Shown here piece by piece: positions 33,058 to 43,440 of a DNA stretch of 64,000 nucleotides. The notes beneath the pieces are model-generated. The model saw only the letters and a list, made by a program, of their open reading frames with translations, was not told the origin of the DNA and made no database searches. Source of the stretch: Petrimonas sp. (lineage in GTDB: Bacteria; Bacteroidota; Bacteroidia; Bacteroidales; Dysgonomonadaceae); the NCBI GenBank assembly GCA_012839475.1, contig DUNG01000005.1, positions 62,001-126,000 on the forward strand, in the 5' to 3' direction. Within the stretch, counting starts at the first letter, position 1; each line of letters starts with the position of its first letter. The position numbers were made by a program, and so were the translations under genes.

Positions 33058-35217
33058 ATGAAACGACTCTTTTTTATTATTCCGTTGATGGTGGGACTGG
33101 GAACGGCCGCGGCACAGCAGTACACCTTGGATGACTTGATTAGCGGCAGGTTTAACCCTCGTGGGATAAGCGAGATGGTCTCATCCGCCGATGGGCAGCA
33201 TTACTATCAAACTGACCCGCGGAGGACGGCGGTTATTAAGTACGCCTACGCTACCGGTGAGGTGGTGGATACCCTGTTAAACCTGGCTACTGCCCGGGGG
33301 GCTCAATTTAACACGTTCGAGGGGTTCCTGGTGAGTGCTGATGAGAACCGGGTACTGCTCTACCGCGATAGGGAACAGCTCTATCGACGTTCGTTTCGTG
33401 CGGACTATTTTTATTACGACGTGAGGCGCAACCTGGTAAGGAGGCTGAGTGATCAGCCCGGTAAGCAGATGATTCCTACCTTTTCGCCTGACGGGAAGAT
33501 GGTGGCGTACGTGATTGATAACGATATCTGGCTCACCAAGTTCGACTTTGATACCGAGAGCCGGGTGACAACAGACGGTGAGGTGGGTAAGGTGATGAAC
33601 GGGGTTACCGATTGGGTGTACGAGGAGGAGTTCGGGGTGACCCGCTTGATGGAGTTTTCGCCCGATAACCAGTTACTGGCGTTCGTGCGCACCGATGAGT
33701 CGGCAGTGAAGGAGTTTTCGTTCCAAACGTTCCATCAGCAACTATATCCCGATTACTACCGGTTCAAATACCCAAAGGCGGGTGAGACCAACTCCGCGGT
33801 CGAATGCCGGGTGTTCGATGTTTCGGCAAGAACTACACGAACACTGAACGTGCCGTTGGACGGCGATGGCTACATCCCCCGGATCAAGTTTACATCCAAC
33901 CCAGATGAGTTGGCAGTGATGACGTTGAATCGCGATCAGAACCGTTTCGAGATGTACTTTGTGAATCCCCGCTCTACGGTTGCCAAGTTGGTGTTGCGGG
34001 AGGAGAGCGATCACTATATCGACTCAGAATGGTTGAAGTCGATTCACTTTACAAAGGACCGATTTACCTACGTGTCGGAGCGGGATGGCTACAGCCATAT
34101 CTACCTGTATGGCCTGTCGGGTACTATACAACGGCAGTTGACCAGCGGGGATTATGACGTGACCTCTCTCTTGGCAGTGGATGAGCAGCGGGCGTTCGTT
34201 TACTACCAAGCTGCCGCTGAATCGCCCTTGCGGCGCGAGTTGTATCGAGTACATATGGATAAAGGGGTTCCTGAGAAACTGTCGAGTCAACCTGGCTACA
34301 ACAGTGCCTCGTTCGCGGAGCAGGGGAAGTATTACGTGAACCACTGGTCGGATGCCAATACCCCCCCGGTAATTACCCTGCACGACGGCAACGGCAAGCA
34401 GTTGCGGACGCTGGAGGATAACCAGTTCCTTAAGGATCAGGTGGCTTCGGCTGGTTTCCCCGCTATGGAGTATATTACCGTGCCAGCGGCGGATGGGCTG
34501 ACTTCGTTAAATGGCTGGCTGTTGAAGCCCCATGATTTTAACCCGGGACGGAAGTACCCGGTTGTCCTTATCCAGTATAGTGGCCCTAACTCACAACAGG
34601 TACTGGATAGGTATGGCAGGGATTGGTACTACGCCTTGCTTAACGAGGGAGTCGTGGTGGCATGCGTGGATGGCAGGGGTACGGGAGCGAGGGGGGCCGA
34701 GTTTCGCCACTGCACCTACCGCCAGTTAGGTATCATCGAGTCGGATGATCAGATTGCCGCTGCACACTACCTGGCCTCGTTGCCCTATATCGATGAGAAG
34801 GCCATAGGTATCTGGGGTTGGAGCTACGGTGGCTATAACGTGTTGATGAGCATGAGCCGCGGTAACGGGATCTTTAGCGCTGGGGTGGCTATCGCACCGG
34901 TCACCAGTTGGCGTTTTTACGATACCATCTACACGGAACGATTTATGCGTACACCGCAGCAGAACGCGTCGGGTTACACGAACGGGTCACCCATTACGTT
35001 CGCTAATCAGCTGCAGGGCAGCCTGTTGTTGATCCACGGGACGGCAGACGACAACGTGCACGTGCAGAACTCCATCGAGTATAGTCGTGCACTGATTGAA
35101 GCGAATAAGCATTTTGACCAGTTTTTCTTCCCCGATAAAGATCACTTTATAACTGGGGGGAACACCCGCAAGTACCTTTATGAAAAGGTAATTGGCTACT
35201 TTAAGCAGAACCTGTAA
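33058..35217 (+). CDS. Dipeptidyl peptidase IV (S9 family)
   Basis: 719 residues with a signal peptide (MKRLFFIIPLMVGLGTAAAQ). The N-terminal beta-propeller includes DWVYEEEFGVTR, whose two Glu bind the substrate amino terminus in S9B peptidases. The C-terminal alpha/beta-hydrolase has Ser589 in IWGWSYGGY, Asp665 in HGTADDNVHVQNS and His696 in DKDHFITGG, the full catalytic triad. The enzyme releases X-Pro or X-Ala dipeptides from oligopeptides in the periplasm or at the surface. It is divergent from the OPT transporter, which fits peptide use. An inverted repeat at 35256-35281 follows. Length and motifs are standard for the family. Confidence 0.95.
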   Translation: MKRLFFIIPLMVGLGTAAAQQYTLDDLISGRFNPRGISEMVSSADGQHYYQTDPRRTAVIKYAYATGEVVDTLLNLATARGAQFNTFEGFLVSADENRVLLYRDREQLYRRSFRADYFYYDVRRNLVRRLSDQPGKQMIPTFSPDGKMVAYVIDNDIWLTKFDFDTESRVTTDGEVGKVMNGVTDWVYEEEFGVTRLMEFSPDNQLLAFVRTDESAVKEFSFQTFHQQLYPDYYRFKYPKAGETNSAVECRVFDVSARTTRTLNVPLDGDGYIPRIKFTSNPDELAVMTLNRDQNRFEMYFVNPRSTVAKLVLREESDHYIDSEWLKSIHFTKDRFTYVSERDGYSHIYLYGLSGTIQRQLTSGDYDVTSLLAVDEQRAFVYYQAAAESPLRRELYRVHMDKGVPEKLSSQPGYNSASFAEQGKYYVNHWSDANTPPVITLHDGNGKQLRTLEDNQFLKDQVASAGFPAMEYITVPAADGLTSLNGWLLKPHDFNPGRKYPVVLIQYSGPNSQQVLDRYGRDWYYALLNEGVVVACVDGRGTGARGAEFRHCTYRQLGIIESDDQIAAAHYLASLPYIDEKAIGIWGWSYGGYNVLMSMSRGNGIFSAGVAIAPVTSWRFYDTIYTERFMRTPQQNASGYTNGSPITFANQLQGSLLLIHGTADDNVHVQNSIEYSRALIEANKHFDQFFFPDKDHFITGGNTRKYLYEKVIGYFKQNL

Positions 35218-35255
35218 TCTTCCCGGTAAAATCACACCATATAATATTTTTTTGT

Positions 35256-35281
35256 AGCGGCCGCACGATATGGCGGCCGCT
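35256..35281 (+). terminator. GC-rich hairpin after DPP IV
   Basis: AGCGGCCGC (35256-35264) pairs with GCGGCCGCT (35273-35281) with an eight-base loop, 38 bases past the stop. The T run after it is weak (TGCTTGT), so termination efficiency is uncertain; a T run precedes it, suiting neither strand fully. Confidence 0.5.
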
Positions 35282-35362
35282 GCTTGTATCCTTTACCCGT
35301 GGTTAAACAAAAAAAAGGGATTTGTTGTTATTATGTGAAGGCGTATATAATAAGGTGACTCC

Positions 35363-36538
35363 ATGTTAGAGATGACAACCCAACAAAAGATAATGATGAA
35401 CCCGGCATTGGGGGTGATGCCGTTGTTCGTCTTCTCAATTCTATTCCTGCTGGTAGACACCCGTGTCGCGGTATCCGTCGCGCTGCTTCTCTCTATCCCA
35501 CCCCTGTTCGTGGTGAAGCGGCCGATTCGCCTGATGTTCGACATCTCCCTGGTTACCTTCGTGGTTGCCCTGCCGCTTTCGTTTACCCTTTTTACCTCGC
35601 TACCATTGTTGAACCGTTTCGTTATCGTGGAGGTCATATTCGTCCTGTTGCTCGTCGTCGCCCGCTTATCGAGGGGGAGGGCTATAGTTCGTGTAGCGCG
35701 ACTTCGTGATTTAACGCTGAAAAATGGCTTGAAAGGGGCGTTCCGGGTAGCTTTTATCACCCGCTACGGTTTATTGTTACATTTGCTTTTGCTGTTTGCC
35801 CTCTTCCTGTTTAATGCTGAAGGATCACTGCTCTCTTATACCGTTTTCGTGGTAATCGCTTGTCAGGTTGTCTTGCTGTTGGTTATCCTCCTTGAAACCA
35901 CCCGCTTGCATATCCTGGGTAAAAAGTTGTACCGTGAAGAGTGGCTGCCTGTGGTGACCGAGAAAGGAAACGTAACCGGGCGAGTAGCCAAGTCGATCAC
36001 GAGGGAGATGAAAAACTGGTTCATGCACCCCGTGGTGCGGGTGGTGCTGTTGCACGATGGGAAGATTTACCTTAAAGAGCGCGATCCATCGTGCTTGCTG
36101 AATCCGGGTAAGTTGGATTATCCGTTTGAAAAATACCTGCAATTTAATCACGCTATTGATGAGGCGGCACGTAACAGCTTGGCAAAGGAGTGTGGCAAGA
36201 GAGATTTGCCGCTCCGCTTTCTCCTTAAATACACCTACGAAAACGAGGCGACCAAGCGGCTTATTTTCCTGTACGCCGCACACGTGGTTGAGGAGGAGAC
36301 GTTCAATAGCTTGCAGCTAAACGGGGGTAAGCTCTGGACCCTTGCCCAAATTGAAGATAACATGCAGAGCGGCCTCTTTTCGGAATGTTTTGAACAGGAG
36401 TTCGAGTACCTTAAAAACACCCTCTTCTTGGCCCTTCATTTTAAGCAGTGCGCCAGCAATCGGTTAGGCAACCGAACTGGCGGTCGAATCAACAGCCGCT
36501 CAGGCAAGCAGACCATCAAACCTGTCACCGCCAGGTAG
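35363..36538 (+). CDS. Six-helix membrane protein with degenerate NUDIX domain
   Basis: 391 residues. The first 190 contain about six hydrophobic helices (MPLFVFSILFLLV, LMFDISLVTFVVALPLSFTLF, YGLLLHLLLLFALFLF, VVIACQVVLLLVILL). Residues about 195-360 resemble isopentenyl-isomerase-like NUDIX proteins: EEWLPVVTEKGNVTGRVAKS, MHPVVRVVLLHDGKIYLKERD and FLYAAHVVEEETFN. The NUDIX box position reads HAIDEAARNSLAKECG; the REUxEE residues that bind metal are mostly replaced (N-S-L-A-K-E), so hydrolase activity is doubtful. The last 30 residues are basic and low complexity. Alternative starts at 35372 or 35393 are possible. It lies alone before the ribosomal supercluster. A membrane-linked nucleotide-binding role is a guess. 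Confidence 0.7.
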   Translation: MLEMTTQQKIMMNPALGVMPLFVFSILFLLVDTRVAVSVALLLSIPPLFVVKRPIRLMFDISLVTFVVALPLSFTLFTSLPLLNRFVIVEVIFVLLLVVARLSRGRAIVRVARLRDLTLKNGLKGAFRVAFITRYGLLLHLLLLFALFLFNAEGSLLSYTVFVVIACQVVLLLVILLETTRLHILGKKLYREEWLPVVTEKGNVTGRVAKSITREMKNWFMHPVVRVVLLHDGKIYLKERDPSCLLNPGKLDYPFEKYLQFNHAIDEAARNSLAKECGKRDLPLRFLLKYTYENEATKRLIFLYAAHVVEEETFNSLQLNGGKLWTLAQIEDNMQSGLFSECFEQEFEYLKNTLFLALHFKQCASNRLGNRTGGRINSRSGKQTIKPVTAR

Positions 36539-36630
36539 CCCGGTTTAATTGTTTTATTGTAATTACTTGCTTTCAACGTGGAGATTTTGGTATCGGGGGG
36601 CACATTTTTTTCAAAAATATGCCAAAATAC

Positions 36631-36661
36631 TTGCATATCCTATTGATTATTTGTAATTTTG
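36631..36661 (+). promoter_or_regulatory. Promoter of the str-S10-spc-alpha supercluster
   Basis: TTG (36631-36633, preceded by AC) and TAATTTTG (36654-36661) are separated by 20 bases, a close match to the Bacteroidetes TTTG-N19-21-TAnnTTTG promoter. It predicts a leader of about 170 bases before rpsL. The rest of the 36539-36839 gap is AT-rich without other recognisable elements. Confidence 0.6.
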
Positions 36662-36839
36662 TGCCGTTTTTCACTCGTAATAATTGGTTATGTCGTGATA
36701 ATCAGCGTATTATAATTGTCGTATTCCAATTGTACTGTTACTAACAAACAAATAGGTAAAGGGTGTCTCGGGTGAAGAGTGGATGTTTAAAGAAAACGGA
36801 TAGTATAATACAGTAATAACAGGTAAAAGAAAGCTGACA

Positions 36840-37226
36840 ATGCCTACAATTCAACAATTAGTAAGAAAGGGACGCTGCACGCAAAAGGAGAAAAGCAAAT
36901 CGCCCGCGTTGGACTCTTGTCCGCAGCGCCGCGGTGTTTGCGTGAGGGTCTATACCACGACCCCGAAAAAGCCTAACTCGGCCATGAGGAAGGTGGCTCG
37001 CGTGCGCCTGACCAACTCGAAAGAGGTGAACGCTTACATCCCGGGAGAAGGGCACAACCTGCAAGAGCACTCGATCGTGCTGGTGCGCGGGGGGCGTGTT
37101 AAAGACTTGCCCGGTGTGCGCTACCACGTGGTACGTGGCGCTTTGGACACCGCGGGTGTAAGTGGCCGCACGCAGAGACGTTCGAAATATGGAGCGAAAC
37201 GTCCAAAAGCTCCCGCTAAGAAGTAA
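36840..37226 (+). CDS. rpsL: 30S ribosomal protein S12
   Basis: 128 residues, full length. S12 sits at the decoding centre of the 30S subunit and controls accuracy. The loops [20 protein letters not shown] and [17 protein letters not shown] are intact; the lysines at the classic streptomycin-resistance positions (in PKKPNS and [10 protein letters not shown]) are the wild-type residues. It is the first gene of the supercluster, about 170 bases after the proposed promoter. rpsG follows after 113 bases. Confidence 0.98.
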   Translation: MPTIQQLVRKGRCTQKEKSKSPALDSCPQRRGVCVRVYTTTPKKPNSAMRKVARVRLTNSKEVNAYIPGEGHNLQEHSIVLVRGGRVKDLPGVRYHVVRGALDTAGVSGRTQRRSKYGAKRPKAPAKK

Positions 37227-37339
37227 CATGCATGGTATACGATACGTTATTGTAATGATGAAGGGTTGAGTAAATGAGCTCAGTGGAGTTTCGTTGAAGA
37301 CATGCAAACGGCAACCAAACAATATAAATTTTTATTTCA

Positions 37340-37816
37340 ATGAGAAAAACAAAACCTAAAAAAAGGCAGGTTCTTCCAGATCCTGTATACGGTGATGTGA
37401 GGGTAACAAAGTTTGTTAACCACCTCATGTACGACGGTAAGAAGAGTCTCTCATACAACATCTTCTACACCGCGTTAGATAAAGTAAAGGCTAAATTGCC
37501 GAACGACGAGAAGTCGGCGCTCGAAATATGGAAAGCGGCCCTGGACAACATCACCCCTCAAGTGGAAGTGAAGTCTCGCCGCGTGGGTGGGGCTACCTTC
37601 CAGGTTCCAACCGAAATAAGACCCGAAAGAAAAGAATCCGTTTCAATGAAAAACCTTATCCTCTACGCGCGTAGAAGAGGAGGTAAAACGATGGCTGACA
37701 AGTTGGCCGCTGAGATAGTGGACGCTTACAATAGCCAGGGAGGCGCATTCAAACGCAAAGAGGATATGCATAGAATGGCAGAAGCAAACCGCGCCTTCGC
37801 CCACTTCAGGTTTTAA
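37340..37816 (+). CDS. rpsG: 30S ribosomal protein S7
   Basis: 158 residues. S7 nucleates assembly of the 30S head and contacts tRNA at the E site. The family is clear from [45 protein letters not shown] and the C-terminal [20 protein letters not shown]-like tail. The basic N-terminus [15 protein letters not shown] is normal for Bacteroidetes. In E. coli S7 represses its own operon by binding the rpsL-rpsG spacer; a 113-base spacer exists here, but I see no clear homologous structure. Confidence 0.98.
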   Translation: MRKTKPKKRQVLPDPVYGDVRVTKFVNHLMYDGKKSLSYNIFYTALDKVKAKLPNDEKSALEIWKAALDNITPQVEVKSRRVGGATFQVPTEIRPERKESVSMKNLILYARRRGGKTMADKLAAEIVDAYNSQGGAFKRKEDMHRMAEANRAFAHFRF

Positions 37817-37843
37817 CCAGGTATAGCAAGAAGGTAAGTAAAG

Positions 37844-39973
37844 ATGACCAAGGGTTTACAAGAGGCATTGCAATTCACTCGTAACATCGGTATCATGGCG
37901 CATATCGATGCCGGTAAGACGACCACATCCGAGCGTATCCTGTACTACACGGGACTGACGCACAAGATGGGGGAGGTACATGACGGTGCGGCGACCATGG
38001 ACTGGATGGCGCAGGAGCAGGAGCGAGGGATAACCATCACCTCCGCGGCTACCACCACGAGTTGGAAGTATAATGGTGATGCCTATAAGATAAACTTAAT
38101 CGACACCCCGGGGCACGTTGACTTCACCGTGGAGGTGGAGCGTTCGCTACGGGTCCTGGATGGGGCCGTGGCCGCGTTTTGTGCCGTGGGAGGCGTGGAG
38201 CCGCAATCGGAAACGGTGTGGCGCCAAGCCGATAAATATAACGTGCCGAGGATAGCGTACGTGAACAAGATGGACCGTTCGGGTGCTAACTACTTCGATG
38301 CTGTCCGACAGATGAGGGAGATGTTGGGTGCCAACGCGTGCCCCATCCAGATTCCCATTGGTGCCGAAGAGGAGTTCAAGGGGGTGGTCGACCTCGTGAA
38401 GATGAAAGCCTACTTCTGGCACGACGAGACATTGGGGGCTGACTACGACGAGGCGGAGGTGCCGTCTGAACTGTTGGCGGAAGCCCAGGAGTGGCGCGAG
38501 AAGATGCTTGAGGCAGTCGCCGAGTTCGACGACACGTTAATGGAGAAGTTCTTCGATGCCCCCTCTTCAATCACCGAGGAGGAGATCAATAGGGCTATAC
38601 GGAAAGGGACGTTGGCGATGAGGCTTAATCCCGTCATCTGTGGTTCTTCGTTCAAGAACAAGGGGGTGCAGACGCTGCTCGACGCGGTATGCGCTTACCT
38701 GCCCAGTCCAGCCGACACGGAGTCGATCACGGGTACCGACCCGAGGGATTCCTCTAAGGAGTTGACGCGGCGTCCCGATCCATCGGAGCCGATGTGTGCG
38801 CTGGCGTTTAAGATCGCGACCGATCCTTACGTGGGTCGTCTCTGTTTTTTCCGGGTTTATTCCGGCGAGTTAAAAGCCGGTTCCTATATATACAACGCCC
38901 GTTCGGGCAAGAAAGAGCGTATCTCTCGTCTCTTCCAGATGCACTCCAATAAGCAGAACCCCAAGGAGTCTATCGGGACGGGAGATATTGGTGCAGGGGT
39001 AGGGTTTAGGGATATACGTACGGGTGATACGCTGTGCGACGAGAACCATCCCATCCTCTTGGAAGCGATTGATTTCCCCGATCCGGTAATCGGGATCGCG
39101 GTGGAACCAAAGACCCAGAAAGACCTGGATAGGCTTTCCACGGGATTGGCTAAATTGGCGGAAGAGGATCCCACCTTTACTGTGAGGAGTGACGAGGATA
39201 CGGGTCAGACCGTAATTTCCGGGATGGGCGAACTGCACCTGGAGATCATCATTGACCGCTTGAAGCGGGAGTTCAAGGTGGAGTCGAATCAGGGACGACC
39301 GCAAGTGTCTTACAAAGAGGCTATTACCAAGCCTGTTGAGTTGCGTGAGACCTATAAGAAGCAGACCGGTGGTCGCGGTAAGTATGCCGATATGATCGTG
39401 CGTGTAGAGCCGGCTGATAGGGATTTTGAAGGTACGTTGCAATTCGTGGATGAAGTGAAGGGGGGCAACATCCCCAAGGAGTATATCCCCTCTATCCAAA
39501 AGGGCTTTGAACGCGCTATGAAGAGTGGTGTGTTAGCCGGTTACCCATTGGATAAACTGAAAGTGACCGTGATCGATGGCTCTTATCACCCGGTGGATTC
39601 CGATCAGTTGTCGTTCGAGATATGCGCCATGCAGGCGTTTAGAAATGCTGCCGAGAAGGCCGACCCTGTTTTGTTGGAGCCCATTATGAAGGTAGAGGTG
39701 GTAACGCCGGAGGAGAACATGGGTGACGTGATCTCCGACCTCAACAAGCGTCGCGGACAGGTAGAGGGCATGGAGTCGAACCGCTCCGGTGCCCGGGTGG
39801 TGAAAGCCAGAACGCCGTTAGCAGAGATGTTCGGGTATGTCACCGCGTTGCGAACCATTACCTCGGGACGTGCCACGTCGACCATGGTGTTTTCCCATTT
39901 CGAGGAGGTCTCTTCATCCATCGCCAGGGAGGTGTTGGAAGAGGTGGGTGGTCGTGTGGAATTGATAAAGTAA
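37844..39973 (+). CDS. fusA: Elongation factor G
   Basis: 709 residues, cytosolic translocation GTPase. G1 [16 protein letters not shown]2 region [13 protein letters not shown]3 [16 protein letters not shown] and G4 NKMD are all intact, so it is the active EF-G rather than the GTPase-weak EF-G2 paralogue known in Bacteroides. Domains II-V follow, with [18 protein letters not shown] and [16 protein letters not shown]-type sequences. It is 28 bases after rpsG. tuf does not follow as in E. coli; rpsJ comes next after 21 bases, the usual Bacteroidetes order. Confidence 0.98.
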   Translation: MTKGLQEALQFTRNIGIMAHIDAGKTTTSERILYYTGLTHKMGEVHDGAATMDWMAQEQERGITITSAATTTSWKYNGDAYKINLIDTPGHVDFTVEVERSLRVLDGAVAAFCAVGGVEPQSETVWRQADKYNVPRIAYVNKMDRSGANYFDAVRQMREMLGANACPIQIPIGAEEEFKGVVDLVKMKAYFWHDETLGADYDEAEVPSELLAEAQEWREKMLEAVAEFDDTLMEKFFDAPSSITEEEINRAIRKGTLAMRLNPVICGSSFKNKGVQTLLDAVCAYLPSPADTESITGTDPRDSSKELTRRPDPSEPMCALAFKIATDPYVGRLCFFRVYSGELKAGSYIYNARSGKKERISRLFQMHSNKQNPKESIGTGDIGAGVGFRDIRTGDTLCDENHPILLEAIDFPDPVIGIAVEPKTQKDLDRLSTGLAKLAEEDPTFTVRSDEDTGQTVISGMGELHLEIIIDRLKREFKVESNQGRPQVSYKEAITKPVELRETYKKQTGGRGKYADMIVRVEPADRDFEGTLQFVDEVKGGNIPKEYIPSIQKGFERAMKSGVLAGYPLDKLKVTVIDGSYHPVDSDQLSFEICAMQAFRNAAEKADPVLLEPIMKVEVVTPEENMGDVISDLNKRRGQVEGMESNRSGARVVKARTPLAEMFGYVTALRTITSGRATSTMVFSHFEEVSSSIAREVLEEVGGRVELIK

Positions 39974-39994
39974 CAAATTTTACGTGAGATAGTT

Positions 39995-40300
39995 ATGAGC
40001 CAAAAAATCAGAATCAAACTGAAATCGTACGATTATAGCTTGGTTGATAAATCAGCCGAGAAAATCGTGAAAACCGTAAAAGCTACGGGTGCGGTGGTCA
40101 GCGGGCCAATTCCCCTGCCCACGCATAAGCGTATTTTTACCGTGAACCGCTCGACTTTCGTGAACAAGAAGTCACGCGAGCAGTTCGAACTGGCCTCTTT
40201 CAAGCGCCTCATCGACATTTATAGCTCCACCGCGAAGACCGTGGACGCGTTGATGAAGCTCGAGTTGCCCAGTGGGGTAGAAGTAGAGATTAAGGTGTAA
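39995..40300 (+). CDS. rpsJ: 30S ribosomal protein S10
   Basis: 101 residues. S10 is a 30S head protein and, as NusE, also pairs with NusB in antitermination and links NusG to the ribosome. Recognised from [43 protein letters not shown] and the C-terminal [11 protein letters not shown]. It starts the S10 section directly after fusA, so the str and S10 sections are joined without an obvious separate promoter. Confidence 0.98.
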   Translation: MSQKIRIKLKSYDYSLVDKSAEKIVKTVKATGAVVSGPIPLPTHKRIFTVNRSTFVNKKSREQFELASFKRLIDIYSSTAKTVDALMKLELPSGVEVEIKV

Positions 40301-40319
40301 TTAATTAAACAACAGAGAA

Positions 40320-40937
40320 ATGCCAGGATTATTGGGGAAAAAAATCGGAATGACATCCGTTTTCAGTGCCGAGGGAAAAAATATTCCATGCACTGTCATC
40401 GAAGCTGGTCCTTGCGTGGTTACTCAGGTCAAAACCATCGAGAAAGATGGTTACGAAGCTATTCAGCTTGGGTTTATCGATAAGAAAGATAAGCATACCA
40501 CCAACGCTGAAAAAGGGCACTTTAAGAAAGCCGGGGTAACGCCAAAGAGACACTTGGCCGAGTTCAAAGGATTCACGGAAGAGTACGAGGCTGGGGCTGA
40601 GATCGGCGTCGACATTTTCAGCGATACGGTGTACGTTGACGTGGTGGGTACCTCGAAAGGGAAGGGATTCCAAGGGGTGGTCAAGCGCCACGGCTATTCG
40701 GGAGCAGCCGAGACATCGCACGGGCAGGGTGGGGTCACTCGTTCGCCCGGGTCCATTGGTATGTCGTCTACACCCGCTAGGGTTTTCAAGGGTAAGAAGA
40801 TGGCTGGACAGATGGGGAATGAACGGGTAACCGTTCAGAACCTACAGGTAATGAAGGTGATCCCGGAACACAACCTACTCCTTTTGAAAGGGTCGGTTCC
40901 CGGGGCCAATGGTTCAATCGTATTAATCAAGAAATGA
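40320..40937 (+). CDS. rplC: 50S ribosomal protein L3
   Basis: 205 residues. L3 binds the 3' end of 23S rRNA near the peptidyl-transferase centre and starts 50S assembly. Features: [37 protein letters not shown], the [20 protein letters not shown] loop that reaches the active site, and [19 protein letters not shown]. The following rplD start is just one base after its stop, so translation is probably coupled. Confidence 0.98.
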   Translation: MPGLLGKKIGMTSVFSAEGKNIPCTVIEAGPCVVTQVKTIEKDGYEAIQLGFIDKKDKHTTNAEKGHFKKAGVTPKRHLAEFKGFTEEYEAGAEIGVDIFSDTVYVDVVGTSKGKGFQGVVKRHGYSGAAETSHGQGGVTRSPGSIGMSSTPARVFKGKKMAGQMGNERVTVQNLQVMKVIPEHNLLLLKGSVPGANGSIVLIKK

Positions 40938-40938
40938 A

Positions 40939-41583
40939 ATGGAATTAACTATTTACAATATCAACGGTGAGGCAACGGGTAAAAAGGTGACGCTCGATGA
41001 TTCCATTTTCGGGATTGAACCTAACGAGCACGTCATCTGGTTAGACGTGAAGCAGTATCTCGCCAATCAGCGTCAAGGTACGCACAAGACCAAAGAAAGA
41101 AGCGAAGTCGCGGGTAGTTCTCGCAAGATCATTCGCCAGAAAGGGAGCGGGGGTGCCCGCCGCGGTAATATCAAGTCGCCTTTGCTGGTGGGGGGGGGCC
41201 GTGCGTTTGGTCCCAGGCCCAGGGATTACGGCTTCAAGGTGAACAAGAAGACCAAGGTGCTGGCACGCAAGTCAGCCCTATCCCTTAAGGCCAAGAACAA
41301 CGCGATCGTTGTGGTCGAGGATTTCGAGTTCGACGTACCCAGCACGAAGAGCATGGTGAAGCTAACGGAGAATTTGCAACTGGCTGATAAAAAGCTACTT
41401 TTCGTTTTGCCAAGTCAAAATAAAAACGTATATTTGTCGGCCCGAAATTTAAGGGGAGTGAATATTATAACGGCCTCAGACATAAATACTTACAAGATCA
41501 TGGATTGTAACAATCTGGTGATTACCGAGTCGTCCATGACCGTCATCGACAACTTATTTAACGCGCAAGGAGGTACAAAATGA
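40939..41583 (+). CDS. rplD: 50S ribosomal protein L4
   Basis: 214 residues. L4 lines the nascent-peptide exit tunnel with its extended loop ([36 protein letters not shown]). In E. coli L4 also represses the S10 operon by attenuation; no equivalent leader is visible here because rpsJ follows fusA closely. The C-terminal part carries [11 protein letters not shown]-like helices and ends [10 protein letters not shown]. It overlaps rplW by four bases (ATGA). Confidence 0.98.
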   Translation: MELTIYNINGEATGKKVTLDDSIFGIEPNEHVIWLDVKQYLANQRQGTHKTKERSEVAGSSRKIIRQKGSGGARRGNIKSPLLVGGGRAFGPRPRDYGFKVNKKTKVLARKSALSLKAKNNAIVVVEDFEFDVPSTKSMVKLTENLQLADKKLLFVLPSQNKNVYLSARNLRGVNIITASDINTYKIMDCNNLVITESSMTVIDNLFNAQGGTK

Positions 41584-41873
41584 GTGTAATCGTTAAACCC
41601 ATCATCACCGAAAAGCAGACCGATATATCGGAGAAGTATGAGAACCGGTATGGTTTCATCGTGGCTCCTTCCGCGAACAAGGTACAGATCAAGGAGGCTG
41701 TGGAGGCCTTATACAACGTGCACGTCGAGAGCGTGAACACGATGCGGTATAACGGAAAGAAACGCCGCCGCTACACCAAATCGGGTGTGGTGGAAGGCCG
41801 CACGCCCTCGTTCAAGAAAGCGATCGTGACCTTGCGGAAAGGGGAGACAATCGACTTATTTAGCAACATCTAA
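41580..41873 (+). CDS. rplW: 50S ribosomal protein L23
   Basis: 97 residues. L23 lies at the tunnel exit and is the docking site for trigger factor and SRP. Recognised from [48 protein letters not shown] and the basic loop [13 protein letters not shown]. The start overlaps the rplD stop, and rplB follows after nine bases. Confidence 0.98.
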   Translation: MSVIVKPIITEKQTDISEKYENRYGFIVAPSANKVQIKEAVEALYNVHVESVNTMRYNGKKRRRYTKSGVVEGRTPSFKKAIVTLRKGETIDLFSNI

Positions 41874-41882
41874 AGTAAAATA

Positions 41883-42710
41883 ATGGCAATACGTAAATTA
41901 AAGCCCACTACGCCGGGGCAAAGACACAAGATTATCGGTACGTTTGATAACATCACCGCAACCGTACCGGAGAAATCTCTCGTGGTCGGTAAGTCAGCGA
42001 GGGGTGGCCGCAACAACCAGGGGCGGATGACCGTCCCGAACGTTGGAGGCGGACACAAGAGACGCTACCGTTTCATCGACTTCAAGAGAACGAAAGACGG
42101 AATTCCCGCCGTTGTAAAGAGCATCGAGTACGATCCCAATCGTTCGGCGCGCATCGCGCTGCTCTATTACGCTGACGGTGCCAAGGCTTATATCTTGGCC
42201 CCGAACGGGTTAAAGGTGGGAGACACGGTGATGTCGGGTGCTCAAGCAGCCCCCGAGATTGGAAATGCCCTGCCATTGGCGGTAATTCCTATCGGGACAG
42301 TGATTCATAACATCGAGTTACGCCCCGGTCAAGGCGCCAAGATGGCACGTTCTGCAGGAACGTTCGCTCAGCTGGTATCGCGCGAGGAGAAGTACGCGAT
42401 CATCAAGATGCCCTCTGGTGAAGTCCGCAAGATACTCTCCGCGTGTAAGGCTACCATTGGTAGTGTTGGTAATTCGGACCATGCTCTGGAACAATCAGGT
42501 AAAGCAGGTCGTTCTCGTTGGCTCGGACGTCGTCCTCGCACCCGTGGTGTTTCTAAAAACCCGGTGGATCACCCGATGGGTGGTGGTGAAGGCAAGGCGT
42601 CGGGAGGTCACCCCAGGTCAGCCAAAGGCCTTTATTCTAAGGGGATGAAGACAAGAGCGCCCAAGAAGCACTCTTCTAAGTACATCGTGGAAAAGAGGAA
42701 GAAGAAGTAA
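41883..42710 (+). CDS. rplB: 50S ribosomal protein L2
   Basis: 275 residues. L2 supports the peptidyl-transferase region and subunit joining. It has the [15 protein letters not shown] motif, the SH3-like centre ([23 protein letters not shown]) and the near-invariant [19 protein letters not shown] loop with the functionally important histidine. The C-terminus ends in a basic run (VEKRKKK). Normal length. Confidence 0.98.
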   Translation: MAIRKLKPTTPGQRHKIIGTFDNITATVPEKSLVVGKSARGGRNNQGRMTVPNVGGGHKRRYRFIDFKRTKDGIPAVVKSIEYDPNRSARIALLYYADGAKAYILAPNGLKVGDTVMSGAQAAPEIGNALPLAVIPIGTVIHNIELRPGQGAKMARSAGTFAQLVSREEKYAIIKMPSGEVRKILSACKATIGSVGNSDHALEQSGKAGRSRWLGRRPRTRGVSKNPVDHPMGGGEGKASGGHPRSAKGLYSKGMKTRAPKKHSSKYIVEKRKKK

Positions 42711-42732
42711 CCCGATTAATTAAGTAACGACT

Positions 42733-43002
42733 ATGAGCAGATCATTAAAGAAAGGTCCGTATATCAACCTGAAGTTAGAGAAAAAGATACTCGCCATGAA
42801 CGAGAGCGGCAAGAAGTCCGTGATCAAGACGTGGGCGCGCGGCTCGATGATATCGCCCGATTTCGTGGGGCATACCATAGCCGTTCATAATGGCAACAAG
42901 TTCATCCCGGTTTACATCACCGAGAACATGGTGGGGCACAAGTTGGGCGAATTTGCCGTTACCCGTACATTCCGCGGGCACGCTGGCAGCCGTAAGAGAT
43001 AA
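42733..43002 (+). CDS. rpsS: 30S ribosomal protein S19
   Basis: 89 residues. S19 binds the 30S head next to S13 and contacts A-site tRNA and intersubunit bridges. Recognised from [52 protein letters not shown] and [19 protein letters not shown]. Length and sequence are standard; it lies 22 bases after rplB. Confidence 0.98.
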   Translation: MSRSLKKGPYINLKLEKKILAMNESGKKSVIKTWARGSMISPDFVGHTIAVHNGNKFIPVYITENMVGHKLGEFAVTRTFRGHAGSRKR

Positions 43003-43021
43003 ATAAAAATAGGGAAAAGAT

Positions 43022-43435
43022 ATGAGTGCTAGAAAAAGAATAGCAGCAGAGAGAAGAAAGGCAGAGCGCAAGGAGATCGCTTTCGCCGTGCTGAGGAACG
43101 TACCCACCTCCCCCAGGAAGATGCGTTACGTGGCCGATATGGTTCGCGGTATGGAGGTGTTTAAGGCATTGGGTGTTTTGAAGTTTTCCAATAAGGAGGC
43201 CGCGACGAGGGTAGAGAAGTTGTTGCTTTCAGCCATCTCGAACTGGGAACAGAAGAACGAACGCAAAGCCGAGGCTGGCGAGTTGTTCATCAAGACGATT
43301 ACCGTTGACGAGGGAAGTATGCTGAAGAGGCTTCGTCCGGCCCCACAAGGCCGTGGACACCGTATTCGCAAGCGTTCCAATCACGTGACCATCGTGCTGG
43401 ACAGATTAACTAACGAAGAACAAGAACAAAATTAA
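43022..43435 (+). CDS. rplV: 50S ribosomal protein L22
   Basis: 137 residues. L22 forms part of the exit-tunnel wall with its beta-hairpin ([34 protein letters not shown]), where macrolide-resistance changes arise in other species. The N-terminus carries extra basic residues ([26 protein letters not shown]) compared with E. coli, normal for Bacteroidetes. rpsC starts five bases after its stop. Confidence 0.98.
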   Translation: MSARKRIAAERRKAERKEIAFAVLRNVPTSPRKMRYVADMVRGMEVFKALGVLKFSNKEAATRVEKLLLSAISNWEQKNERKAEAGELFIKTITVDEGSMLKRLRPAPQGRGHRIRKRSNHVTIVLDRLTNEEQEQN

Positions 43436-43440
43436 ATAAG

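Noticed and set aside
32889-33125. Upstream extension of the OPT ORF
   Set aside because: The 79 extra residues lack family similarity and run through the divergent promoter region into the DPP IV gene.
37227-40000. Expected tuf gene in the str section
   Set aside because: No EF-Tu sequence is present; its absence from this position is usual for Bacteroidetes and not a deletion.
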